In this document: piece by piece, positions 1-6,975 of the stretch
How the letters are laid out: each line of letters starts with the position of its first letter
How positions within the stretch are numbered: the first letter of the stretch is position 1
Assembly: GCA_023231445.1 (NCBI GenBank)
Contig: JALNVF010000072.1
Span: 1 to 16,479, forward strand
Length of the DNA stretch: 16,479 nucleotides
DNA from: Treponema sp.
Lineage (GTDB): Bacteria; Spirochaetota; Spirochaetia; Treponematales; Treponemataceae
Direction of reading: 5' to 3'
Notes under the pieces: model-generated
Seen by the model: only the letters and a program-made list of their open reading frames with translations
What the model was told of the DNA's origin: nothing
Databases searched by the model: none
Translations under genes and position numbers: made by a program

Positions 1-410
1 GGCGGTTCCTGAGCAAATTCAGCTATTCCCCTGAATACATACTTTTCCGTATTCGGTGTAAAATCCGCTATGAGTTTATTGTATATTGTAAGGCTCGGTG
101 CAAGGACAAAGTAATGTTTGTACCCGAACGACTGATACAGGTACGTAATCAGTGCACCCATAAGGCGGGTTTTGCCCACACCGGTCGCAAGCGCAAAACA
201 GAACGATGGAAAATCGTGTTCAAAATCGGTCACTGACGGGAACTCGCGGTGTATGGTGTCGAGCTTTGATGCAAGACTCTCAGCATCAGTATTCTTTTCA
301 AGCGTCACCAGTTCCGTAATACGGGCAAGCCGCTCAAGGCTTTCACGCTGCGGTGCACGGAGACTCAGGCGGCCGCATATTGCGTTTACCGTTTTTTCAG
401 ACTGCGTCAT
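1..410 (-). CDS. res: Type III restriction enzyme Res subunit, N-terminal part (runs off left edge)
   Basis: This is the first 136 residues of a DEAD/DEAH-type helicase-nuclease, the restriction subunit that works with Mod as a Mod-Res complex cutting unmodified DNA in an ATP-dependent way. The start ATG is at 408-410 and the reading frame is open to base 1. After an N-terminal segment (MTQSEKTVNAICGRLSLRAP) comes a Walker A motif, ATGVGKTRLMGA, at about residues 74-85, then a helicase core stretch (HYFVLAPSLTIYNKLIADF) typical of Res. The start overlaps the stop of rhuM in an ATGA, with a GGAGAG ribosome site 8-10 bases upstream, so translation is probably coupled. The ATPase C-terminal half and the endonuclease domain lie outside the window, so whether the gene is complete cannot be judged. 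Confidence 0.9.
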   Translation of the reverse strand, partial: MTQSEKTVNAICGRLSLRAPQRESLERLARITELVTLEKNTDAESLASKLDTIHREFPSVTDFEHDFPSFCFALATGVGKTRLMGALITYLYQSFGYKHYFVLAPSLTIYNKLIADFTPNTEKYVFRGIAEFAQEP

Positions 411-1447
411 ATCGTATGCTCTCCATCAGGGGTATCTTTCTGTATCCGGCTGCATAAACCGGTAAAATCATCAGTTTCTTCAGAATCCGCTGCAACTTCT
501 TTCCGGTGTATTGCAAAGAGACCGTACTGTTCCTCTGCATGCTGTTTTGCCCGTACACGGGAAATCTGGCCGGAACCGGTCAGAACTGATCTTCCGTTGA
601 ACTCAAGGAATCCATTTAGTTTTGTTTCCCAGTCTTTCATATGCATCGGAATGTGGCGCTTTGCCTGATCTTCGGCATAATCAAGATACATTGATACAAT
701 GCGGTTCAAATCTTCCAGTTCATCTTTTGTCAGATAATTTTTTGCAGTATCGACGTCGGTTTTCCGGACAACTTTTCCTTTAAAAGATGTCAGCCCCATA
801 TTGTCTTTTGAAGCGTCGGCTCGGTCATAGATAATTTCTGCAGCCGTATGACCATGAACGCTGTAATGAAGTTTATTCTGAACCGTCGCAAAAAATTCCT
901 GTGCAGAATTGGATTCAGGAGCATAATCTACCGATGTTGCATAGATATCGCAGATTTTCTGATAAAAGCGGCGTTCGGAGGAACGTATGTCGCGGATACG
1001 TTCAAGCAGTTCATCAAAATAATCCTGCCCGAACTTCTGAGGATTCTTAAGCCGCTCGTCATTCATGGCGAATCCCTTTTGTGCATATTCCTGCAGGATT
1101 TTTGACGCCCAGTTACGAAACTGGCTGCCGACTGATGAACGAACCCGGTACCCGACTGCAAGAATCATTTCAAAGTTGTAGTAATTTGTCTTCCGTTCCA
1201 CAGTCCGGGAACCCTCGTTTTGAACTATTAGGAATTGCCTAATAGTTGCCCCTTCTTCAAGTTCCCGTTCGGTATAAATGTTCTTAATATGTTCGTTGAT
1301 AGTCGGGACCGTTACCTGATACAACTCCGCAAGCGCCTTCTGCGTCATCCATACAGTATCGCCGGAGAAGTAGACATCTATTTTTGTTTCGCCTTTTTCA
1401 TTCTGATAAATCAGAATCTTTCCCGTATCTTCTGTCGTTTCTTTCAT
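407..1447 (-). CDS. rhuM: RhuM family protein
   Basis: A 346-residue protein of the RhuM (virulence protein) family, named from Salmonella SPI-3 and often found inside restriction-modification operons; its biochemical role is not established. The N-terminus (WMTQKALAELYQ, residues 33-44) looks like a helix-turn-helix/Bro-N-like DNA-binding region, followed by the family-typical ILAVGYRVRS (95-104) and, in the C-terminal half, HGHTAAEIIYDRAD (about 198-211). The start ATG overlaps the stop of a 59-codon chimeric ORF (ATGA), with GGAG about 8 bases upstream lying inside that ORF. The stop overlaps the res ATG in the same way. The last five residues, GEHTI, are encoded by the res ribosome-binding region and are shared with the unrelated upstream Abi protein. 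I infer that it was inserted as cargo between mod and res. Confidence 0.88.
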   Translation of the reverse strand: MKETTEDTGKILIYQNEKGETKIDVYFSGDTVWMTQKALAELYQVTVPTINEHIKNIYTERELEEGATIRQFLIVQNEGSRTVERKTNYYNFEMILAVGYRVRSSVGSQFRNWASKILQEYAQKGFAMNDERLKNPQKFGQDYFDELLERIRDIRSSERRFYQKICDIYATSVDYAPESNSAQEFFATVQNKLHYSVHGHTAAEIIYDRADASKDNMGLTSFKGKVVRKTDVDTAKNYLTKDELEDLNRIVSMYLDYAEDQAKRHIPMHMKDWETKLNGFLEFNGRSVLTGSGQISRVRAKQHAEEQYGLFAIHRKEVAADSEETDDFTGLCSRIQKDTPDGEHTI

Positions 1448-1623
1448 TCGTCATCTCCGTCGAACAACTCTCCCTGATCCGGGGCAGGAGCAAAGTACTG
1501 TTTGTACCCGGACGACTGATACAGTTCCGTAATACGGGCAAACCGCTCAAGGCTTTCCCGCTGCGGAGCACGGAGACTCAGGCGTCCGCATATTGCGTTT
1601 ACTGTTTTTTCAGACTGCGTCAT
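1444..1623 (-). pseudogene. 59-codon chimeric ORF: start of Res fused to end of Mod
   Basis: An intact small ORF with ATG at 1621-1623 and TGA at 1444-1446. Residues 1-34 match Res 1-34 almost exactly, residues 35-44 (YQSSGYKQYF) match Res 92-101, and residues 45-59 (APAPDQGELFDGDDE) match the last 15 residues of Mod. Relative to res, 57 codons including the Walker A motif have been removed at a shared CAG trinucleotide, keeping frame. It therefore cannot be an active helicase or methylase. It overlaps the abi stop upstream and the rhuM start downstream by four bases each, so at least its translation would carry ribosomes from abi into rhuM. I read it as a recombination scar between two mod-cargo-res loci that is kept open as a coupling spacer. 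A small functional peptide cannot be excluded. Confidence 0.82.
1445..1492. repeat. Second copy of the mod 3' end
   Basis: This 48-base segment matches 2698-2745, the last codons and stop of mod, with two differences. In this copy the mod tail supplies the GGAG ribosome site for rhuM. It abuts the res-derived repeat at 1491-1637 without any spacer. Confidence 0.88.
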
Positions 1624-1637
1624 ATGGTATGCTCTCC
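1522..1637. repeat. Second copy of the res start region (ribosome site plus first 35 codons)
   Basis: This 116-base segment matches 309-424 with six differences by eye. It spans the GGAGAG ribosome site, the ATGA overlap and the first codons of res. The neighbouring 1491-1524 matches 107-140 of res with two differences, so the copy lacks the intervening res sequence. Confidence 0.88.
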
Positions 1638-2543
1638 TTTAAATAACGGCTCCTGCTGCCAGTTCTCAGGAAATCCCATTGCAGGTAACTGCTCAGAACG
1701 AATAGTATGCATCAGGCCGGACAACATTGTCCTAAAATCATAATCAGGTGCACAATAATCAAGCAGGCAGGTGAGTATGCATACTGTCGTATATACTCTG
1801 TTCGGATTGTACCATTTTGACACCCACTTTTCCGGCGGATACTTCGGAAAAACCGGCGTCACAATCAACTCGCGCGAAAAAAGTCTTCCGTAATGTGCGC
1901 ATATATTGCGGACAAATGAAAGATGGCGGAACCAGCTCGAAACTACGATACCTGACTTTTCCGGGAATCCCCAGAATCCGGTTATCCTGTTTCTGGCAGG
2001 AAGCGTATAATCAATATTTTCAAAGTATTTCGAGAGTGTCCCGAATGACGCTGTTTCGAAAATCATCCACGACGGCGGATCATAGGTTGTATCATAACAG
2101 CTGTTATAATGGCCGGTAAACACTTCTTTGGACCGCTGCCATTCTTTCTGCAGATTTTCACGGTCTTTCGCCCAGAGGTTTTCTTTTACAAAGAGTTTCT
2201 TATCCGTATACCAGCGGGAACCATACGTAAGGGACATCTGCAGCGTCAGCTGCGTACGCATTGCGATTTCTATATTTTCAACTGCACTGAAAATCAGGTG
2301 ACGAAACTGCTGATCGAACAGATAATCGTTTTTGATATATTCCCATGAAGTACCGTTTAAAAAAGGGGTTGAAGGAATAGAATTGTCCTGATACGGATAC
2401 ATATATCCCCGCAGACGGTAATAACTGACAAAAGAAAGCGTTTTGATTAATTCGTCCGTTTCTATCCCTTTCAGTCCGCGGGAAAATAAAAGTTCCGCCT
2501 GCTCTCCGGGGGTTAGCGCAGGTTTATCGTACTTCGGTTTCAT
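1620..2543 (-). CDS. Abi_2/AbiD-AbiF family abortive-infection protein (HEPN RNase type)
   Basis: A protein of about 307 residues in the Abi_2 (AbiD/AbiF) family of abortive-infection proteins, which carry a HEPN-type RNase fold. The N-terminus (YDKPALTPGEQAELLFSRG) and the SFVSYYRLRGYMYPYQ segment are typical of the family. The HEPN catalytic signature RNxxxH appears as RNICAH at about residues 212-217, followed by the usual YGRLF. I prefer the ATG at 2541-2543, with AGG five bases upstream, over a TTG at 2562-2564 that would add seven residues and lacks a better ribosome site. The stop overlaps the chimeric ORF start (ATGA). The C-terminus GEHTI is shared with RhuM and derives from the res ribosome-site repeat. 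Upstream lies a structured RNA/terminator, the usual setting for AbiF genes. AbiF-like proteins have been proposed as relatives of the ancestors of Cas13. Confidence 0.87.
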   Translation of the reverse strand: MKPKYDKPALTPGEQAELLFSRGLKGIETDELIKTLSFVSYYRLRGYMYPYQDNSIPSTPFLNGTSWEYIKNDYLFDQQFRHLIFSAVENIEIAMRTQLTLQMSLTYGSRWYTDKKLFVKENLWAKDRENLQKEWQRSKEVFTGHYNSCYDTTYDPPSWMIFETASFGTLSKYFENIDYTLPARNRITGFWGFPEKSGIVVSSWFRHLSFVRNICAHYGRLFSRELIVTPVFPKYPPEKWVSKWYNPNRVYTTVCILTCLLDYCAPDYDFRTMLSGLMHTIRSEQLPAMGFPENWQQEPLFKGEHTI

Positions 2544-2569
2544 ACGCACCTGCAGTATAAACAAAAGAC

Positions 2570-2622
2570 AAAAAAATAACCCCGCTAGGTGCGCATATAC
2601 TCGCGTATAGAGGCGTGCAGGG
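2570..2622 (-). ncRNA. Structured RNA / intrinsic terminator between mod and abi (possible abiF-RNA-like element)
   Basis: On the minus strand, CCCTGC (2622-2617) pairs with GCGGGG (2585-2580). Inside are a CGC/GCG pair and a 5-bp stem, TATAC/GTATA, capped by a GCGA tetraloop of the GNRA type. The hairpin is followed by TTATTTTTTT, so it can act as an intrinsic terminator after mod. Flanking AACAAGAC and GTCTTTTGTT could extend the pairing. A structured RNA (the abiF RNA motif) is known upstream of AbiF-family genes, and this element sits 27 bases upstream of such a gene. The pairing is visible; its identity as that motif, rather than a plain terminator or attenuator, is inference. I see no convincing promoter of its own within 2623-2696. 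Confidence 0.55.
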
Positions 2623-2696
2623 TCTTGTTAACATAACAATAACGCAAATCGAAGAGAAAAGCAAGGAATAAATTATGCTGCATCGTAAGCTGTTCT

Positions 2697-4352
2697 TCAT
2701 TCTTCTTCTCCGTCGAACAACTCTCCCTGATCCGGGGCAGGAGCATCGGGAAGGTTTTCTATCTGCAGGCTGTAATCGTCATGATCCCATTCGCATTTTG
2801 AAAGCACTGCATTGGGAATCTTCTTTATCGTGAGGTTCGGAAATGCCTGCATCGCCTGATCTGCAGTAATACCGCGGAAAGCGGAGCACAGAACAAGCAG
2901 CGTACGTCCGGCACCGACTTCTTCCGAAAGCAGCTGGAGCTGTTCACGTTCAAGAATCTGCGTCGTTACATAGATAAAATCGCTTTCTGTCGAATGTCCC
3001 TGCATCCAGTAGACGGAATCGGACGGTTCATAGGTAAAGCCTTCAAGTTTGCAGACTGCTTCGGCAAGCATTTCGGGATTGTATTCCGTATTGATAACCC
3101 AGTTACCCCATTTGTCCTTTTTAAGCAGCGACGGTGCAAGACGGTAATAACGGAATCCGCCACCGCCCTTCCAGTTCTGCGATTTTGTTATTCCGCCCGG
3201 GTCGTCCCCATTAATAACTTTCTTAAGCCGGGGAATGATATGCGTATGGCAGTGTTCTCCCAGCTCCACCATAATCCACCGGCGTCCCATCTTCTGTGCA
3301 ACGGCCCCGGTCGTCCCGGAACCGGCAAAGGAATCAAGTACCAGATCCCCAGAATTGGTAGATAATTCGAGAATACGTTTAATCAACCGCTCCGGCTTGG
3401 GAGTCATAAAAACTGGTGTATTTGTCTCTGTTTCAAAAAGAGCCCGAACTTCCATTTTAGCTTCGGCATTAGTTCCAACATCTGAATAAAACCATAACGT
3501 TGCAGGAACAACTCCCTGTTTAGCCTCGCTAAGAAATTTTTTTATTCTCGGAACAGAAGTGCCATCTCTTCCCCACCAGATTCTACCATCATTATTTAAT
3601 TTATTAAAATTATCCTCTGATATTCTCCAATAGGTACCTGCTGGTGGCATAAACACAGTTCCATCCGGAGAAGTTATTTTATAACTTCCCTGGCTATAAT
3701 AATTCCTTGCCTGAATAGCATTCGTAGTCCAAGGACCTCTTGGGTCATTATCAACATTAGTATAGGATTGATCTAATTCCTGAGTTCTTGGCAATAAATT
3801 CAAATGAAATGAATCGATATTTTTTGCTACAACCAGAATATATTCGTGCATATCAGAAAAATATTTTGCAGAGTTCTTTACTGTGAATAGTTTTTGCCAA
3901 ATTATTGAAGCAATGAAATTTCGCCTTCCAAACACTTCATCACATAGTATTTTTAAATATGGCATTTCATTATCATCTATGGAAACCCATATAGAACCAT
4001 CATCCGACAAAAGTGTCCTCAATAATTCAAGCCTGTCGCGCATCAAACTCAGCCATACAGAATGTTCTACCCCGTCATCATATTGTTCAAACGCACTACC
4101 AGTGTTATACGGTGGATCAATATAGATGCATTTTACTTTTCCGGTATATTCTGATTCCAGCGCTTTCAGTGCCAAAAGGTTATCACCGAATATCAGTTTA
4201 TTGTCGAAGATGTCTTTTTTTGAAACGTGGTGTGCTGCATGATAGCTTTTTGACGGGTCTTCGAGAAGAATACGGGGTTCAAGTTTGGGAAGATTTCCCT
4301 TACCGATCCAGGTTAGTTCAAGTTTGGGATGAGAGGTTATAGAATCAGACAT
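2697..4352 (-). CDS. mod: Type III DNA adenine methyltransferase Mod subunit
   Basis: A 551-residue adenine-N6 DNA methyltransferase that recognises the target site for both modification and restriction. The catalytic motif DPPY (residues 79-82, in CIYIDPPYNTGSAFEQYDDG) comes before the SAM-binding motif DSFAGSGTT (about 340-348), the beta-class order expected for type III Mod. The segment between them holds the target recognition domain. ATG at 4350-4352 is preceded by AGGAG about 12 bases upstream, a rather long spacing. The gene follows the last TIR gene by 24 bases. The middle of the gene (about 3410-4110, residues 83-315) is visibly more AT-rich than both ends, suggesting that the recognition domain was exchanged by recombination. 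The 3' end is duplicated at 1445-1492. No simple-sequence tract that would suggest phase variation was seen. Confidence 0.93.
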   Translation of the reverse strand: MSDSITSHPKLELTWIGKGNLPKLEPRILLEDPSKSYHAAHHVSKKDIFDNKLIFGDNLLALKALESEYTGKVKCIYIDPPYNTGSAFEQYDDGVEHSVWLSLMRDRLELLRTLLSDDGSIWVSIDDNEMPYLKILCDEVFGRRNFIASIIWQKLFTVKNSAKYFSDMHEYILVVAKNIDSFHLNLLPRTQELDQSYTNVDNDPRGPWTTNAIQARNYYSQGSYKITSPDGTVFMPPAGTYWRISEDNFNKLNNDGRIWWGRDGTSVPRIKKFLSEAKQGVVPATLWFYSDVGTNAEAKMEVRALFETETNTPVFMTPKPERLIKRILELSTNSGDLVLDSFAGSGTTGAVAQKMGRRWIMVELGEHCHTHIIPRLKKVINGDDPGGITKSQNWKGGGGFRYYRLAPSLLKKDKWGNWVINTEYNPEMLAEAVCKLEGFTYEPSDSVYWMQGHSTESDFIYVTTQILEREQLQLLSEEVGAGRTLLVLCSAFRGITADQAMQAFPNLTIKKIPNAVLSKCEWDHDDYSLQIENLPDAPAPDQGELFDGEEE

Positions 4353-4376
4353 TTTTATTCAGTACTCCTGTTTTTA

Positions 4377-5054
4377 TTAATCAATTTGCTTTGTAATATC
4401 GTAACCATCGATACTATCCCGAATTGAACACGCGTTATCAATATATGAATCAATATCCTTGCAAAAATCCCTCCAAGTAACAGAAGAAATATAAGAACAT
4501 TTTCCTGTATAAACATCATTACCCAAGGAACAATTCTGACGATCAAGTTCTTTTTTATTAAACATATTCTTTCTAAGAATCTGAAAAATAATAGGAGTAT
4601 TAAGCGTTCGGCAGGTACAATCAGCACAAGTATTATTTGTAATATAATATTCATACGAATTATTTCTGTCTGGCAATACAACGGCCAGAACGGCATTAGT
4701 ATAACTTGTTCGATCATTCCGAGTTGTTTCCCGCAATGAGTAAGCTACTTCCCAAGGTATCCATTGATCTTTTTCCGGTCCTGATTCTTTCATGTTAGGA
4801 GAAATCATGACAATGGTTACAGAACTGTCATAAATTTTATCCCGTAAATTTGATGCAATTGTTTCATCAGAAAAATTACTTAAATCCTCTCCGTCGTTTT
4901 CACCTTTGTTAATATTATTTTCCCCAATTAATTCTTGGAGTTTGGTAACATAATCACGAACTTTTGTTGGTTCAAGATATTCTTCAAGAGGACTTTTTAA
5001 CTGATGAACATTTTCATCGCCATATTTATATGAAACAAAAATTTTCTTACTCAC
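4377..5054 (-). CDS. TIR-like (ThsB/DUF1863-type) protein
   Basis: A 225-residue TIR-like protein of the ThsB/MTH538 type, expected to consume NAD+ and make a signal nucleotide when infection is sensed. The first strand is KIFVSYKYGDE (residues 4-14). DSSVTIVMISPNMK (76-89) and WIPWEVAYSLRE (98-109) are family-typical, with the catalytic glutamate at E102, four residues after W98. A cysteine cluster, CADCTC (143-148) with C175 and C186, could bind metal. The start is GTG at 5052-5054, chosen because AAGGAG at 5065-5070 is well spaced and the residues from MSKKIF onward begin the domain. It is the last gene of the TIR block, 24 bases before mod and 37 bases after the previous TIR gene. Which phage trigger or product it has cannot be told. 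Confidence 0.85.
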   Translation of the reverse strand: MSKKIFVSYKYGDENVHQLKSPLEEYLEPTKVRDYVTKLQELIGENNINKGENDGEDLSNFSDETIASNLRDKIYDSSVTIVMISPNMKESGPEKDQWIPWEVAYSLRETTRNDRTSYTNAVLAVVLPDRNNSYEYYITNNTCADCTCRTLNTPIIFQILRKNMFNKKELDRQNCSLGNDVYTGKCSYISSVTWRDFCKDIDSYIDNACSIRDSIDGYDITKQID

Positions 5055-5091
5055 TTTGTATATTCTCCTTTTAATCAGATATAATCGAAAA

Positions 5092-5865
5092 TTAGCCGTT
5101 TATAGGGTAAAGGTTATATAAAGTATCAAGAGAATATTTATTATCATTCAGATATAATTCTAACCATTTATTCAAGTCGTCTTCACAGATATCTGTTAAA
5201 TGAGCCAAATCTAATTGATATTGAACTTCAAAATTTTCCATAGAAAAGGATTTATTTAAACTATCACGAATTCTTTTTAAGTTTTTTCTTTCAGGTATCT
5301 TTTTCCGTATATACTTACTTATGCTGATCTCCGAAAAAATCCACGGAGAATATGTTGATTCGAAAATATTTTCTGTTTTTATAGAATTAGGCGTATTCAG
5401 AAAAAAAAGACACTCACATTTATCTATCATTTTCATTAAAGCGGCATTCAGCATCATATGAATATGACTTGTGGAATAATTTCGTTTTTGATAGTCATAA
5501 GTATGAGAATCATCACATTGACAATAATTATCATCAACTTTTCGTAGCAAATCATCAGCATAATTCCAAACACAGGAATCTATAAAGCACGAAAGTCCTG
5601 TATATGCTTGTATTTTCCCCGCTAACGACTTTGCATATTCTTCATCCTCATGTGAATGCGAAATGAAAATATCTGCATTAATTTGAGGAAACCAGTCTGC
5701 TTGCATCTTTGACCCATCAAGAATATTATCTGATAATACATATCTATTTAAAGTAGAACTGATTTCTTTTCTGTATTTATCATAAGAATCTGTGTATTTC
5801 CGAGCAAAATTTTCATTCGTATCATGGATAAAAAGCACATCTGTAATATTAAATCCTCTATACAT
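5092..5865 (-). CDS. TIR-domain protein with N- and C-terminal extensions
   Basis: A 257-residue protein with a central TIR domain beginning DIFISHSHEDEEYAKSLAGK (residues 65-84), followed by CFIDSCVW (93-100). The catalytic glutamate is E179 in SPWIFSE, four residues after W175. About 64 residues precede the TIR domain, and a helical, charged tail of about 65 residues follows it; neither matches a domain I recognise. This domain type hydrolyses or cyclises NAD+. GGAG lies eight bases before ATG at 5863-5865. It follows the small membrane protein by 31 bases and precedes another TIR gene by 37 bases. Its composition is very AT-rich like the whole block. It is more divergent from the other TIRs here than a recent tandem duplicate would be. 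Confidence 0.85.
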   Translation of the reverse strand: MYRGFNITDVLFIHDTNENFARKYTDSYDKYRKEISSTLNRYVLSDNILDGSKMQADWFPQINADIFISHSHEDEEYAKSLAGKIQAYTGLSCFIDSCVWNYADDLLRKVDDNYCQCDDSHTYDYQKRNYSTSHIHMMLNAALMKMIDKCECLFFLNTPNSIKTENIFESTYSPWIFSEISISKYIRKKIPERKNLKRIRDSLNKSFSMENFEVQYQLDLAHLTDICEDDLNKWLELYLNDNKYSLDTLYNLYPING

Positions 5866-5896
5866 TACTTTCTCCTTTTCAATTTTTTATTAAAAA

Positions 5897-6337
5897 TCAT
5901 TTAAGTATTATGCTCACAATCAGTATAAAAAGTACTATTAACAACAATAAAAAATAAAACGGCCATATAGTCTTTGACCACATAACCGATTTAAATGAAC
6001 CTACAGAAGGTGCATATTCATATTTCTTTGTATCAAGGTTATACCAGTCAATCTCGTTATATTTTTTGTTATGTGTTTTTGAAAGAATGTCGGTATACAG
6101 AGCTCTATATTTACGTTCTGTTCTAAGGTAGAACGTATCAAGACACCAGAAACTTATGATAACGACAGCTATTCCCGTAACAACAATAAAAGTAACCGGG
6201 TTGTTATTTGTTAAAGCAAAAACAACACCAACGATAGTCAATGTCCATCCTTTTATCATAAATGAATTATTTGCCATTCGATTAATAACACCTTCGATAA
6301 GATCGATTTCTTTATGAAGTTTTTTTTGATTTTCCAT
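5897..6337 (-). CDS. Small membrane protein, possibly SLATT-like 2TM effector
   Basis: A 146-residue membrane protein. A charged N-terminal helix (residues 1-26, KLHKEIDLIEGVINRMANNS) leads into two closely spaced membrane segments at about 27-43 and 48-66. A polar cytosolic-type region with RTERKYRALYTDI follows, then a third hydrophobic segment at 123-145. The closely spaced hairpin followed by a basic helix recalls the SLATT class of nucleotide-gated effectors, which pair with SLOG sensors, but I cannot assign the family with certainty. It starts inside the end of the upstream membrane-protein gene (26-base overlap) with AAGGAG upstream, so the two are probably made together. As part of a TIR-SLOG block it is a candidate pore-forming effector. 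Confidence 0.65.
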   Translation of the reverse strand: MENQKKLHKEIDLIEGVINRMANNSFMIKGWTLTIVGVVFALTNNNPVTFIVVTGIAVVIISFWCLDTFYLRTERKYRALYTDILSKTHNKKYNEIDWYNLDTKKYEYAPSVGSFKSVMWSKTIWPFYFLLLLIVLFILIVSIILK

Positions 6338-6974
6338 TCTTAGTCACTCCTTTTTGCTTTTTTTCCGGTTTACCTACCAGTACTTTTATGCTGCCGATTT
6401 GGGAAAGAGAAAGTATTCCAAACCATAACATTGAACCAAAAATTGCAGCATCATATACAGCACATAAAAAAAATGATTTTCTAGATAATTCTTTCAGCCA
6501 GAACTGTATATTAAAAAAATAAAACCAAATTCCCAGAGCTCCAAATAAATAGGTAAAGTAGGCAAAAAAAACTACTACCTTTGGTACTACAGAAACATAC
6601 TGAAATTCTGCATTAACATCGGGGTTAAATTTGATAAAGTTTCCTGCACTTTTTCTGAATTTTAAAAAATTAAATTCAATTTGTGTTTCTGGAGAAAAAA
6701 CATAATCAATCTCCTGATTCGTAATATTAAATCCAAGATAATCCTTTACTGCAAAATATGCCTGCTTTTTTGTCTCGTCATGAGTATACAAATAATATAA
6801 TTCACTGAAAATTCTATACCGTTTTGAATGATTTTTTGTTGGATTTATATATATGTGAATAAATACAGCTGTCACCAACAATAGAAAAACTACAAATGAC
6901 AAGCTAAAAATTGATTTTGGTGATAGAGACTTCATATATGATACAACATACGAAATAATTTTACTTTTTATCAT
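6312..6974 (-). CDS. Membrane protein of unknown family in TIR-SLOG block
   Basis: A 220-residue protein that I do not recognise. It has a basic, amphipathic N-terminus, a first membrane segment at about residues 21-43, a soluble loop of about 85 residues rich in aromatic residues, and two further membrane segments at about 131-155 and 167-190. It ends in a strongly basic tail, KPEKKQKGVTKNGKSKKTS. Its ATG follows the stop of the SLOG gene by one base and its end overlaps the next membrane-protein gene by 26 bases. This tight packing suggests that the SLOG protein and the two membrane proteins are a functional unit. A membrane effector or scaffold gated by the SLOG sensor would fit, but no motif in the protein itself proves it. 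Confidence 0.65.
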   Translation of the reverse strand: MIKSKIISYVVSYMKSLSPKSIFSLSFVVFLLLVTAVFIHIYINPTKNHSKRYRIFSELYYLYTHDETKKQAYFAVKDYLGFNITNQEIDYVFSPETQIEFNFLKFRKSAGNFIKFNPDVNAEFQYVSVVPKVVVFFAYFTYLFGALGIWFYFFNIQFWLKELSRKSFFLCAVYDAAIFGSMLWFGILSLSQIGSIKVLVGKPEKKQKGVTKNGKSKKTS

Positions 6975-6975
6975 T

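Noticed and set aside
172..465. 97-codon plus-strand ORF at the left edge
   Set aside because: It is antisense to the start of res and the end of rhuM; no supporting signal.
2544..2564. TTG start adding seven residues to the Abi protein
   Set aside because: The ATG at 2543 has an acceptable ribosome site and gives the family-typical N-terminus.
4355..4717. 120-codon minus-strand ORF rich in hydrophobic residues
   Set aside because: It is an out-of-frame shadow of the TIR gene at 4377-5054; the hydrophobic residues come from AT-rich DNA read in the wrong frame.
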